Source: Planktothrix tepida PCC 9214 (GTDB lineage Bacteria; Cyanobacteriota; Cyanobacteriia; Cyanobacteriales; Microcoleaceae). Taken from it: DNA of 64,000 nt. A program made the translations under genes and the position numbers. Where the stretch lies: assembly GCF_900009145.1 (NCBI RefSeq), contig NZ_LN889815.1, positions 171,261-235,260 on the forward strand, written 5' to 3'. The notes below the pieces were generated by a model that was not told the DNA's origin, made no database searches, and saw only the letters and a program-made list of their open reading frames with translations. Each line of letters begins with the position of its first letter. The first letter of the stretch is position 1. Shown here one piece after another: positions 8,644-17,031 of the stretch.

Positions 8644-10755
8644 ATGTTTTTAAACGACGTTAACCACATTCTGATCGGGGTTCCCAGTAGCGGTAAATCA
8701 ACCTTTGCCCAATATTTAGCCCAGTTAGATCAACGCTATTGTATCGTTTCTACCGATGATGTTCGTCGAGATTTGTTTGGAGATGAAACCATCCAGGGGG
8801 ACTGGAAACAGATTGAAATTGAAGTGCTAAAGCAGATTAAAAATGCGATCGCTTCAGGAAAATTAATTATATATGACGCCACCAATGTTAAACGAGCATG
8901 GCGACTGAATTTTTTACAGAAAATAGCCATTACCCTAGAACAATCCTCAACTTGGATGGGTTGGCATTTAACAACTCCCCTAGAAACCTGCAAACAGTGG
9001 AACCAAAACCGTCACCGTCAAGTTCCTGATGATGTCATTAATCAATTTGCTAAATTTCTGACTATTTTTCCTCCCGATATTACAGAAGGATTCATTGGCA
9101 TTCAACAAATTAATGTTGCTGAATTATCATTAACCTTATCTGAAATTAAAGAAATTTTAAAAGGGTTCTCTCGTTCTTATCAAACTCGCCAAAGCCGAAC
9201 CGCTAACTATACCCTCCATCCCTATTCTCGATTAGTAGATTTTGAACGATTAATTTTTTTAATTTCCCTAATTATCCAATATCCAGGGTTAGGTCAACTC
9301 CACGAAACCGCACCCCAAAAGTTACAAGAAATTTTTAAGCACGTTCCCCCTTTTAACACAGAACTCGAAGAAATTTGTGGAGTCATGGCTGATCTCAACG
9401 GAGAAGTTTATAGTCACTCAGACGCAATTCGGAAAAATTTATTATTCTTAGAAAAAAATGGATTTTTAGGAATCTCAGACCCAAAAGCTAATTTACAATT
9501 AGAATTATTATCAGAAGGAGAAGTTGCTCAACTGAAAACTCAAAATTTAGCTTGGCATCGCTATTCGGATTTTGAACCATTTGAACGGTTAATGAAAGTG
9601 ATTCGCTATATTGCTCACCATCCTTTTCAAACCAATCCAAATGTTGAAGCAGATTCAAACTCAAAACGTAAAACCCAAAAAGACTTAATCGAAAAACTCC
9701 AAACTGAAGCGAATCTGATCGGTCATTCCTTAGATAGTTTACAGCGAGATATAGAAAAAGTTTTAAAACCCTATGGGATTTTCCCTCAATTTAGTTTAAA
9801 GCGAGGTTACTTTATCGGAACAGCTATTTTCTCTGAACATGAACTCAAAAAGCTTTATGGACTCTTACAATCTCAAAAATTCCATTTCGATGATCCGGTT
9901 GCAGTGGAAATGACAGAATTATTCCAGCAGCGAATAGAATCAAGTCGATTACTAGAGTTAGAAACAATTTATCCTACTAGAGTTATTGGAAATCGAGGAA
10001 TTGTTAACCCGGATACTTTACCTTCATCCGCCTTATTAAGAAACTTAGAACAGCTAGAAACAGCAATTGTAGAAGGACAGTTATTAGAATTTGAATTTTT
10101 TAGAGATAGTGGTCGATTCCCCGGTCAAAACTTAGAAGGGTTTACCGCTTACCCGTTGCAAGTCGTATTTCATAATATTGCTTGGTATTTAGGTTATGAA
10201 ATCCAAGATGAACATCGCCAAGGACTCCTCCAATTTGAACGGTTAGATCGGTTATCCTTAGCTAAAATTAAAGATAAATCTCGTTCTTTTGAACAACAGC
10301 AAGCCACTTTAGCAAAACTAACAACTCTTTATAAAGCTAGTTTTGGAATTTACTTAGGAAAAAGTGTAGAAGAACAGCAGAAATTTTTAAGTACCGATTT
10401 AAAGGAACGGAAGTCAGTCGAAATTCAAGTAGAATTGTGGATGACCGATCAAATCTTTAAGTTTATTAGTGAAGGAAATCAACGCTTTCACCGCAGTCAA
10501 ATGAAAATGTCTCGTCGTCCTTATAAAGTAGCAACAGAAACAGATAAAACTTTATTTTCTCTAAAACCCAGTTCAGACCCTAAATTTCCTAACCGTTTTC
10601 GGGTGACTTTACCCTGTTGGTCACTGGATGATATTGATTTAAAACGTTGGATTTTAGGATTTGGGAGACAGGTGAAAGTTGTTAACCCTGAGAAATTAAT
10701 CACATTAATTCAGGAAGAAGGAACAGCGATCGCAGAAAATTACAAAAATAATTAA
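8644..10755 (+). CDS. P-loop kinase-WYL domain fusion protein
   Basis: 703 residues. The N-terminal ~165 residues are a polynucleotide-kinase-like P-loop domain: Walker A GVPSSGKST at 12-20, an STDDVRRDLF segment, IIYDATN as second acidic motif, and a QWNQNRHRQVPDDVI lid region. A helical, possibly winged-helix middle follows. Residues about 475-690 form a WYL domain and C-terminal extension (YPLQVVFHNIAWYLGYE; LPCWSLDDIDLKRWIL). WYL domains bind ligands or nucleic acid and often regulate CRISPR or phage defence genes. Its place between the cmr operon and the cas1/cas2 region suggests a defence link, but no target is known. It could also act as a nucleic-acid end kinase. Confidence 0.75.
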   Translation: MFLNDVNHILIGVPSSGKSTFAQYLAQLDQRYCIVSTDDVRRDLFGDETIQGDWKQIEIEVLKQIKNAIASGKLIIYDATNVKRAWRLNFLQKIAITLEQSSTWMGWHLTTPLETCKQWNQNRHRQVPDDVINQFAKFLTIFPPDITEGFIGIQQINVAELSLTLSEIKEILKGFSRSYQTRQSRTANYTLHPYSRLVDFERLIFLISLIIQYPGLGQLHETAPQKLQEIFKHVPPFNTELEEICGVMADLNGEVYSHSDAIRKNLLFLEKNGFLGISDPKANLQLELLSEGEVAQLKTQNLAWHRYSDFEPFERLMKVIRYIAHHPFQTNPNVEADSNSKRKTQKDLIEKLQTEANLIGHSLDSLQRDIEKVLKPYGIFPQFSLKRGYFIGTAIFSEHELKKLYGLLQSQKFHFDDPVAVEMTELFQQRIESSRLLELETIYPTRVIGNRGIVNPDTLPSSALLRNLEQLETAIVEGQLLEFEFFRDSGRFPGQNLEGFTAYPLQVVFHNIAWYLGYEIQDEHRQGLLQFERLDRLSLAKIKDKSRSFEQQQATLAKLTTLYKASFGIYLGKSVEEQQKFLSTDLKERKSVEIQVELWMTDQIFKFISEGNQRFHRSQMKMSRRPYKVATETDKTLFSLKPSSDPKFPNRFRVTLPCWSLDDIDLKRWILGFGRQVKVVNPEKLITLIQEEGTAIAENYKNN

Positions 10756-10785
10756 ACATCAAAAATGCTGATTTTCCCCCTCCTC

Positions 10786-10814
10786 TTGACAAATCCGAAA
10801 CAGCCTCTTATATT
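10786..10814 (+). promoter_or_regulatory. Strong promoter for the 10934 gene
   Basis: TTGACA (10786-10791), 17 bp, TATATT (10809-10814). The leader it makes is about 110 nt and holds two hairpins: TTTCGGCT/AGCCGAAA (10869-10890) and CCCTTC/GAAGGG (10891-10906). Confidence 0.7.
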
Positions 10815-10933
10815 ACAGAGATAGGCATGAAGCCTAACCGCATAACCCAAATCCCAAACGCCACTTTTTTTCGGCTGGGATAAGCCGAAACCCTTCTCCA
10901 GAAGGGGACACACTACAAGGGGGGTTGCGGAAG

Positions 10934-11386
10934 ATGACAAGCTTACAAACAAACGCTGTTGCGCTCGCTCAAGCTCAAAACAGCCTGTTCGCTCAATATC
11001 CAGAACTGCAACAACTCATCAACACTGAAACTTGTTTGGACTGTAACATTCAAGTTCTCAATCGTTGCGTGTCCGTGATCGTACCGACAACCGTAGATGC
11101 TAACGTCCCGGCGGATACTTCCTTCCATGTTGAACAAACAAAACAGTTCATGGCTGAATTGTTCGGAGGGGCGAGTGTGTCTGAACAAGAAGGATTTTAC
11201 AAAAGTTCCCAATGGGGAATGATTCGAGAAAAAAGTGTGGTTGTGCGTTCCTACACCACAACAGCAACGTTACAGCAACATTTCCCCTTGTTGCTTTGCT
11301 TCGTGCGCTACCTGCAAATTCAATTGCGGCAAGAAACAATGGGAGTTGAAATGGATGGGAAATTGCTGATAATTCAGTTTACTTAA
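10934..11386 (+). CDS. Hypothetical protein, 150 aa
   Basis: Not firmly recognised. ATG at 10934 is preferred over the TTG nine bases earlier, because GCGGAAG precedes it. The middle (ELFGGASVSEQEGFY, then REKSVVVRSYTT, then a long helix and RQETMGVEMDGKLLIIQF) has the strand-helix layout of small DUF3574-like proteins, a weak resemblance. No signal peptide or membrane segment. It is the first of three unrecognised genes with similar leaders. Confidence 0.6.
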   Translation: MTSLQTNAVALAQAQNSLFAQYPELQQLINTETCLDCNIQVLNRCVSVIVPTTVDANVPADTSFHVEQTKQFMAELFGGASVSEQEGFYKSSQWGMIREKSVVVRSYTTTATLQQHFPLLLCFVRYLQIQLRQETMGVEMDGKLLIIQFT

Positions 11387-11406
11387 ACTGAATTGAAGGA
11401 GCTAGT

Positions 11407-11430
11407 AGAGATGCGGTATGCCGCGTCTCT
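11407..11430. repeat. Hairpin repeat after the 10934 gene
   Basis: AGAGATGCGG and CCGCGTCTCT pair over a TATG loop (10 pairs, one G-U). This resembles dispersed palindromes common in cyanobacterial genomes. There is no T-tract, so it is not a standard terminator. Confidence 0.6.
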
Positions 11431-11502
11431 CTATACAATAAGGATGTATAGCAAACTTTTAAAAATTTCAGCTAAGTTAGTCACATTTATTAAAATTAAG
11501 GG

Positions 11503-11530
11503 TTGACAAATGTTCTAAATATGCTATGGT
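11503..11530 (+). promoter_or_regulatory. Promoter with extended -10 for the 11653 gene
   Basis: TTGACA (11503-11508), 16 bp, TGC-TATGGT (-10 at 11525-11530). The ~115-nt leader holds a two-part hairpin (CCCGAAC/GTTCGGG outer, TGTTC/GAACA inner, 11593-11627), preceded by CACTTTTTTTT like the leader of the 10934 gene. Confidence 0.6.
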
Positions 11531-11652
11531 AATCTCAGTTCAATAAAAATTAAATATCTGGCAATACCTAAAAGTTTTGGGCACTTTTTTTTCCCGAACT
11601 GATGTTCCAAACAGAACACTGTTCGGGGCTTAAAAACTAAGAGGTAGCCAGC

Positions 11653-12879
11653 ATGAACTTCCAAAACTCTAACTCTGAATCTGTTAACAACTCAGCAACA
11701 AACTCTCAAACCGTTACAGATTTACTGCTCTACATTGAGCAAAGTCCCGAATATGCCCACTTAGTTGAAGAAGCGAAAAATCCAGCTAAAAATACCCAAA
11801 ATCAACCAGAGAAACAAGGGCTGATCAAGAAATTGTTGGAATTAGTAATTGCTAATTCTCAAGACTTTCATGGTCGTGCTATTGTCTCAGAAAATTTGGC
11901 AAAAGATAGCCAATATACAGCCGCTTTAGTGTCCATTAGTAGCTTGCTCAATGCGGCTACTAACTTTCCCCTGCTCTACTTTGCCTTTAAAGATTTGGGC
12001 ATCTTAGCAGTTCCGATGACGGTGCTGGCTAATGCTCTGATTCTCAAATATACCAACGATTCAGCCGTGGCAACATCTGCCCGCAAACCTCACAGCCAAT
12101 CTTGGTCAAACTGGGCGATCGCAGCCATGCTCAGTCTCAACGCGCTTCAGTCTATCGTAGCTGGAGTCGGAACAGAATTGCTACTCAATTCATCCGGTTT
12201 AAGCCAACTTAAAGCTCAGGAATTAATCAAAGAACAAATTAACCGTGTAGAAACCCTCAAACAAATTGATAGCCCTCAATATAAAGATGCTTTAGCGCGA
12301 TGCGAAAGTGGAGAACAAGAGTTAAGCCAACTGGATAAAAGTCACCCCCGGTGGCAGTCGCTTTTCGTGCAATTGTACGGGACATGGGGAGAACGCGATC
12401 GCAATTGGGAAAACGTCCCCTTAGAACAATTGCCCTTGTGTCCTCAAGTTGAACGGTTACGGGAAGACGCTTACCAAGCTTATGAAACCGCTAAACAACA
12501 ACTGCAAGAGTCTCTAGCAGTCCGTGCCACGATGGGTAATGACTTGGCATTTCTGCAACAAAAAATGCCTCTGGTTTATACCCCACACTTCACCCCATCC
12601 GGTGAACTGTCCTCTGGACTCGAAGCCTCTCGGTTAGCAATTCTCAGTTTCATCGCTAAATTGACCCAGGGAGATTGGTCAGGATTAGGATTTCCCCTGT
12701 TCTTCCTGCTGCTATCCCTGATCACTAGCGGTTGTGCCTGTGTGATCACCATTGCCCTCAGCTATCGCCAAGATACCCAAAAATCCTTCAGTGAAGCGGT
12801 TCAACTCCAGCGCGATATCTGGTTAGAAACCCGTCGTCGAGAACTGATGACCCAACAACACAACGATCTGAAGGATTAA
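11653..12879 (+). CDS. Hypothetical multi-pass membrane protein with coiled coil
   Basis: 408 residues, not recognised. The N-terminal 90 residues are Asn/Gln-rich and soluble. Hydrophobic segments lie near 95-135 (probably two) and 150-172. A charged, Gln/Glu-rich, probably coiled-coil stretch spans about 185-320, and another hydrophobic segment lies near 345-372. The C-terminus is charged. A soluble helical partner follows 73 bp later. The layout of membrane protein plus helical partner would suit an envelope or stress device, but nothing specific can be named. Confidence 0.65.
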   Translation: MNFQNSNSESVNNSATNSQTVTDLLLYIEQSPEYAHLVEEAKNPAKNTQNQPEKQGLIKKLLELVIANSQDFHGRAIVSENLAKDSQYTAALVSISSLLNAATNFPLLYFAFKDLGILAVPMTVLANALILKYTNDSAVATSARKPHSQSWSNWAIAAMLSLNALQSIVAGVGTELLLNSSGLSQLKAQELIKEQINRVETLKQIDSPQYKDALARCESGEQELSQLDKSHPRWQSLFVQLYGTWGERDRNWENVPLEQLPLCPQVERLREDAYQAYETAKQQLQESLAVRATMGNDLAFLQQKMPLVYTPHFTPSGELSSGLEASRLAILSFIAKLTQGDWSGLGFPLFFLLLSLITSGCACVITIALSYRQDTQKSFSEAVQLQRDIWLETRRRELMTQQHNDLKD

Positions 12880-12952
12880 ATCTCTCCTTCACGTCCTGTA
12901 AAGGCATTCCACAAAGTTCCTCACCCACTCAGCAACCCTTGGAGATTCAACC

Positions 12953-13723
12953 ATGAACGGACAACACTCAACTTCCCTCAATGGCATTGCTCACGTTCCT
13001 AACTCCACAACATCCTCCCTCATTCCTCAACCGCCAACCCCTCAAGCTGGGGAACAGTTAGATTACCAGATGCGGTTATTAAGCCTATGGATCAATAAAG
13101 TGAAGCAAACCGGACGAATTGACTACCCTGAGTTAGTTCAACTCCTAGATCAAGTGCATGAAGTGGAAAATGCACCGGATGGGGCCGTGTTGATGCAGCA
13201 GCAGTGCGATGCTCTGGTGCAAAACTTGAAACAAGCGCAAACCGATATCCGCGAAGCGGCTCAACAGATTCAGTTCCATCTTAAGAAATTGGCGAATACC
13301 CTTCAGGATAAAAATTTAACCCCCACAGACGAACAAGAGTTGCGATCGCCCATTCGAGAAAAAACTCAACAGTTTCTACAAGGCGTAGAATACCTTCTCG
13401 ATGTTACCCAACATCACGTCTACCAACCCTCTCCGCTTTGGAAAAAGTGGATGCGGCGGACAGAAGAAACTGAAACCGAAACAGTCCGTAAATGGATGAA
13501 TGACCTCAACTACATTCGTCAGTACATCGCACAGCAGGCTCAGGTTGGGGTTTTAGCTGGAAACTGCCAAACGGAGAATTCCAAAACTCCTGACTTCCGA
13601 CGACTCCATAAATACTTGGAAACTGCACCCGGTTTTGGAGATTTGTTGGGTAACTTTGTGCAACGGGAATTGAACCATAAAGTTGCGGGGGGTGGTAAGT
13701 TTGGAATTCCTAAAAGCTACTAA
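12953..13723 (+). CDS. Hypothetical helical protein, 256 aa
   Basis: Not recognised. A low-complexity N-terminus (about 1-35, Pro/Ser/Thr-rich) is followed by an all-helical body with coiled-coil character (about 40-150: LVQNLKQAQTDIREAAQQIQ). The C-terminal region is tryptophan- and arginine-containing (WKKWMRRTEETETETVRKWM). A GGAGATTC site precedes the ATG. It probably forms one operon with the membrane protein upstream. Confidence 0.65.
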   Translation: MNGQHSTSLNGIAHVPNSTTSSLIPQPPTPQAGEQLDYQMRLLSLWINKVKQTGRIDYPELVQLLDQVHEVENAPDGAVLMQQQCDALVQNLKQAQTDIREAAQQIQFHLKKLANTLQDKNLTPTDEQELRSPIREKTQQFLQGVEYLLDVTQHHVYQPSPLWKKWMRRTEETETETVRKWMNDLNYIRQYIAQQAQVGVLAGNCQTENSKTPDFRRLHKYLETAPGFGDLLGNFVQRELNHKVAGGGKFGIPKSY

Positions 13724-13761
13724 CTAGCTGATTACAAATCAAGTTAACTGTGGAGATTCGG

Positions 13762-13805
13762 CAATGGGGAATGGGCAATAGGGAATGGGCAATAGGCAAT
13801 AGGTA
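13762..13805. repeat. Short tandem heptamer repeat
   Basis: Runs of GGCAATG, GGGAATG and GGCAATA units. Such tandem heptamers are typical of filamentous cyanobacteria. A longer run occurs at 55088-55157. Confidence 0.8.
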
Positions 13806-13832
13806 GACATCAAGATTAAATAGGAGAAAATT

Positions 13833-14282
13833 ATGACTCAATCAATGGATGATCTGAAAAATGGTGAACGGCTTTCTACAGAAAAGTTTAAAGCTGAATA
13901 TGCGGAAGGACGGCGAGATTTCAGCTATACAAATTTGACTGAAATTAATTTGCAGGGGATGAATTTATGCGGGATTGACTTACGCTATGCAGTTCTATAC
14001 AAAGCTAATTTGCAAGGTGCAAATTTAAGCCAAGCCGACTTGGAACGCGCGAATCTCAGCTATGCTAACCTCAGTGATGCTAATCTGAGTTGGGCTAATC
14101 TGAGTGGCACAAATCTAGCCCATACAAAGTTATGGCATACTAATCTGAGTTGGGCTGATTTGGATGCTGCTAATCCTGAACACGCTCAATTAAAATTAAC
14201 AACAATTACAGCAGTACGTCTTCCTTGGGGTGTCTACATTATCAGTCATAAAAAAGCGAGAAAGGAATTTAACGAGAATTAA
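13833..14282 (+). CDS. Pentapeptide-repeat protein
   Basis: 149 residues. From about 42 to 112 it follows A(N/D)LXX repeats (ANLQGANLSQADLERANLSY and onward), predicting a right-handed quadrilateral beta helix. GGAGA precedes the ATG. Such proteins are abundant in cyanobacteria and mostly have no known role; a few bind gyrase, but nothing here points that way. A terminator follows directly. Confidence 0.85.
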   Translation: MTQSMDDLKNGERLSTEKFKAEYAEGRRDFSYTNLTEINLQGMNLCGIDLRYAVLYKANLQGANLSQADLERANLSYANLSDANLSWANLSGTNLAHTKLWHTNLSWADLDAANPEHAQLKLTTITAVRLPWGVYIISHKKARKEFNEN

Positions 14283-14290
14283 AACATAAA

Positions 14291-14315
14291 AACTCTCCCC
14301 ATTTTGGGGAGGGTT
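14291..14315 (+). terminator. Hairpin after the pentapeptide gene
   Basis: AACTCTCCCC pairs with GGGGAGGGTT over an ATTTT loop. The T-tract after it is very short, so it may work only partly. Confidence 0.6.
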
Positions 14316-14363
14316 AAACGATTACCCATTTACACTGAATAACCTAGTAAAGCTTAACTATCA

Positions 14364-14461
14364 TTAACTGTCATCCTGAACGCTGAACAGTTTAATTATT
14401 ATTAACTGTCATCCTGAATGCTGAACAGCTTAACTGTCATCCTGAACGAAGTGAAGGATCT
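14364..14461. repeat. Three direct repeats of TTAACTGTCATCCTGAA
   Basis: Copies at about 14364, 14402 and 14430. The first two extend over 32 bp with only two changes. The third runs into GTCATCCTGAACGAAGTGAAGGATC, a phrase dispersed in many bacterial genomes. Non-coding. Confidence 0.7.
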
Positions 14462-14509
14462 CCGTAGGGTCTGGAGGAATAATTGAGTTTTACGGTTGAT
14501 TTTTTGGGT

Positions 14510-14812
14510 TTAGTGTTTTTTTTCATAAATATTATCTTCCTGGTTTAAAATTTGACCTGAAATTTGCAAAGATTCGAGCATCCGCTTTCCTTTCCCCTTA
14601 GCGATGAAATAGCCAAATTTTCCTTGCTTTTTGACATAAGATGCCTCAATAAACCCTTCTGACTCTAACCCCATTAGATGGTGACCAATTCGTTGTAAAT
14701 TACCTCCTCTAGCTTGGCTAAACGCACACAATTGTGCTTTAGTAATGCCCGGATTTTTGAGAATGGTTAAAAACAATAGTTTACGAACTCCAGTCAATAG
14801 TTTTAAGTTCAT
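14510..14812 (-). CDS. Winged-helix DNA-binding protein
   Basis: 100 residues. The arrangement LLFLTILKNPGITKAQLCAF, then a recognition-helix-like GGNLQRIGHHLMGLESEGFI, then a wing (VKKQGKFGYFIAKGKGKRML) is a MarR/ArsR-like winged helix. It lies downstream of cas1-cas2 on the same strand, beyond a perfect 16-bp hairpin, so it may be a local cas regulator. That role is inference from position. Confidence 0.65.
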   Translation of the reverse strand: MNLKLLTGVRKLLFLTILKNPGITKAQLCAFSQARGGNLQRIGHHLMGLESEGFIEASYVKKQGKFGYFIAKGKGKRMLESLQISGQILNQEDNIYEKKH

Positions 14813-14854
14813 TCTGGAGTGAAGTCATATCATGTCTGGTTGAATACTAAATCT

Positions 14855-14904
14855 GTTGTTGCGCTTTAGCACCAATAAGTTTTTTCGCGCTAAAGCGCAA
14901 CAAC
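14855..14904. repeat. Perfect 16-bp inverted repeat between cas2 and the winged-helix gene
   Basis: GTTGTTGCGCTTTAGC (14855-14870) and its exact complement (14889-14904) flank an 18-base loop. In cas2 mRNA this forms a strong hairpin 54 bases after the stop. No T-tract follows, so it may be a processing or stability element or an operator. Confidence 0.75.
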
Positions 14905-14957
14905 GTACTTTTGAAATGTGCCATTTTATTCGTTGGATCAATTGAACGGAGATAAGA

Positions 14958-15236
14958 TTAGACAATGAAAACAGGATCATCAATTTTGAATTCAGGTTTA
15001 AATCCCAAAATTAAAACTTTATTTCGGCTGCGTTGAGAAAGGGGATAAAATCTAAGTTGATCTTCAATGGGGTTTAGCAATTTAAGCAAATGTTTTTGAA
15101 GTCGTTCATACTGATCCTGATTTAAAACCGCTTCAAATACTGATTTTTGAACTCGCCATCCATAAAGTTCTAACAGTTTTGCAACTTTGTTTCGACGACG
15201 ATCATTAACGATATCGTAACAAATGAGATAAAACAT
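14958..15236 (-). CDS. cas2: CRISPR-associated endoribonuclease Cas2
   Basis: 92 residues from the ATG at 15236. MFYLICYDIVNDRRRNKVAKLLE carries the conserved Asp of the first strand, followed by GWRVQKSVFEA, both typical of Cas2. An upstream alternative start would add 13 residues that do not fit the family. Cas2 dimers bridge Cas1 dimers in the spacer integrase. It follows cas1 by 81 bp, and no other cas2 is visible, so it may serve the RT-Cas1 too. Confidence 0.93.
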   Translation of the reverse strand: MFYLICYDIVNDRRRNKVAKLLELYGWRVQKSVFEAVLNQDQYERLQKHLLKLLNPIEDQLRFYPLSQRSRNKVLILGFKPEFKIDDPVFIV

Positions 15237-15317
15237 AGGACAGGAAAACTGGAGGGTTAAAGTCCCCCTTTCCAAACAGGATTTAGGGGGATCTAATTTT
15301 AGGAAAAAATAAGGGTT

Positions 15318-16400
15318 TTAGTCTTTTCCGCTAAAAACTTGAACAACATTCTTTTGAGTTAGATACTCTTTGGCATACATCTTTTTGATTTTGCCTTTTT
15401 CCTTTTGCATCAACAAAGGTTGATAAAATTCAATATCGCCTAACAAACAAGCAATATATTCTTTAACTTGCAGTTCAAAACACTGGCGATAGCTGATTGT
15501 TCCCGCGAAAGGATGCTGAATATGGGTTGCGAGTTTTTCTTCCCAATGGTTAATAAAAATTTGGAGCGCAGACGGTTGAAGATAGCCTCCTCGACTTCCA
15601 TTCGGAGGAACGAAATCTGAGGAAGTAATTGTGCCCGTTTGCAATAACTTAACGACTAAACTATCAACTAAAATCGGACGGAATTCTTCAATTAAATCAT
15701 CAACTAAGGGTTGGTTCGTTTGGCTGAGTGTATGGAGATTACTGATTTCAGGATCTAAGCCTAAATCATGAATAAACAGCGCCATTTGTTGATGCAGAAA
15801 GGTATAACCGAGCTTCAACATTTGAAGAACCGGATGGCTAAGGTCAAGACGAAAAGATGAATGACGGTTTGACCATTGGGGGACTAATGATGCTAAAATA
15901 GGATAATAATAGCTGGTGGCTGTTGCATGATAATCCCATAATTCTTCAATGGAATTTGCTGAAGGTAAATCATCAGCTAAAAGTTGCAAAAAGTTGATGG
16001 TGTTCTCAATATTACAGTGATCCGATTTGGGTTGTAATTGTTTGAGAACAATGATTTCATTTTGCAGTTTTGCCCAAGTAATTGATTCTGCGATCGCTCG
16101 CACAAATTCAAGATCTTGAGAACAAATTAACTGATGGGTTTGATATTTAAAAGAACGTTGAGGAGTAAGTTCTAAACTTCCTAATTGATCCCCATGAACG
16201 TTAATATAGTAGACGGGGATTTGGCGAGTTGCAATTAAAACTTGAGTTTGGCGGGAGAGGTTACAAATACCAAACAGAATAATTTGGGTAACTCGGTTAA
16301 TGGGAACTCCTAAACACAACTGTTGTTTATGAAAAACTTGCAGGTAACGAGAGCGAACTTCAATGCTGGAACCGGGATGAATGACATAAATTGTTGGCAT
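15318..16400 (-). CDS. cas1: Stand-alone Cas1 with altered active site
   Basis: 360 residues from ATG 16400; a GTG at 16406 is the alternative. Cas1 features: VPINRVTQIILFG in the N-terminal domain, a helical C-terminal domain with SNLHT (His223) and DDLIEEFRP (Asp235). At the place of the metal-binding Glu in the E-G-x-A-A motif, this protein reads WDYHATATSYYY, so Glu is replaced by His158; the codon CAT is clear. The RT-Cas1 at 18177 keeps the Glu. Loss of this residue abolishes integration in studied Cas1 enzymes, so this one may be inactive, structural, or metal-divergent. It forms an operon with cas2. The C-terminus has a Lys-rich extra tail. Confidence 0.9.
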   Translation of the reverse strand: MPTIYVIHPGSSIEVRSRYLQVFHKQQLCLGVPINRVTQIILFGICNLSRQTQVLIATRQIPVYYINVHGDQLGSLELTPQRSFKYQTHQLICSQDLEFVRAIAESITWAKLQNEIIVLKQLQPKSDHCNIENTINFLQLLADDLPSANSIEELWDYHATATSYYYPILASLVPQWSNRHSSFRLDLSHPVLQMLKLGYTFLHQQMALFIHDLGLDPEISNLHTLSQTNQPLVDDLIEEFRPILVDSLVVKLLQTGTITSSDFVPPNGSRGGYLQPSALQIFINHWEEKLATHIQHPFAGTISYRQCFELQVKEYIACLLGDIEFYQPLLMQKEKGKIKKMYAKEYLTQKNVVQVFSGKD

Positions 16401-16497
16401 AAACACAATTTAACTCAAGGGTAAACTCAGGAAAAACGTAAACAGTAATTAGTTTTTACGGTTTGTTTTTTCCTTTGAGCTAATTTTTGCAGAGCTT

Positions 16498-16552
16498 TAT
16501 ATAGGTTTATATCTAGGTAAAATCAAGGTTTATATGACTTTGTATATAAGTT
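16498..16552. promoter_or_regulatory. Direct-repeat motif upstream of cas1
   Basis: TATATAGGT (16498) and ATCTAGGT (16511), then TATATAAGTT (16543). The first two are near repeats 12 bases apart. The same three elements occur beside the RT-cas1 start at 20228-20270, suggesting one regulator for both adaptation operons. Confidence 0.45.
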
Positions 16553-16689
16553 ATATATCTTTCTTTTTTAAGGCATTTTGGTATTTCATATTAATTTGTT
16601 CCAAATCGTGTAAAATATAATATTGTATTCATTGTTGCAGGTAAAATAGGCATTAGACGAGTTGCCATTCCTTAACCCCATAACTCACT

Positions 16690-16914
16690 ATGAATCAAAA
16701 AACTTATCAACTTCCTCTAACCTTTGATCAAATTCTTAATCTTGTCCTCCAACTGACAGCAAAAGAACAAGAACAACTGATTCAAGAAATCCAGAAGAAT
16801 CCCAAAAATCCAGATGAAGACTTACTGAGTGTTTGTGGGACTTTTGGCAGAAATGCTCAAGCTCAAGGACTAACCGAAGACATCTTAGAAGAATTACTGG
16901 CTGATGAATCTTAA
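16690..16914 (+). CDS. Orphan antitoxin-like protein
   Basis: 74 residues. The layout (TFDQILNLVLQLTAKEQEQLIQEI, then a C-terminal GLTEDILEELLADES) matches small cyanobacterial antitoxins normally coupled to a PIN-domain toxin. Directly after its stop, in the same frame, 16915-16971 encodes THYQIITPKDFLTLDEFI then a stop, which resembles the C-terminal end of PIN toxins. The toxin body is missing, so this is probably a deletion remnant of a VapBC-like pair. Confidence 0.6.
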   Translation: MNQKTYQLPLTFDQILNLVLQLTAKEQEQLIQEIQKNPKNPDEDLLSVCGTFGRNAQAQGLTEDILEELLADES

Positions 16915-16971
16915 ACTCATTATCAGATTATTACTCCCAAAGATTTTCTAACCCTTGATGAGTTTATATAG
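16915..16971 (+). pseudogene. Remnant of a PIN-type toxin C-terminus
   Basis: Open frame with no start, reading HYQIITPKDFL, a pattern found at the end of many PIN toxins partnered with antitoxins of the preceding type. Short, so only a moderate claim. Confidence 0.4.
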
Positions 16972-17031
16972 ATAAATTTTAAGATTTAACTACTGGTTAA
17001 GTAGCCGGACAAATCAAAGTTTAATTGATTT

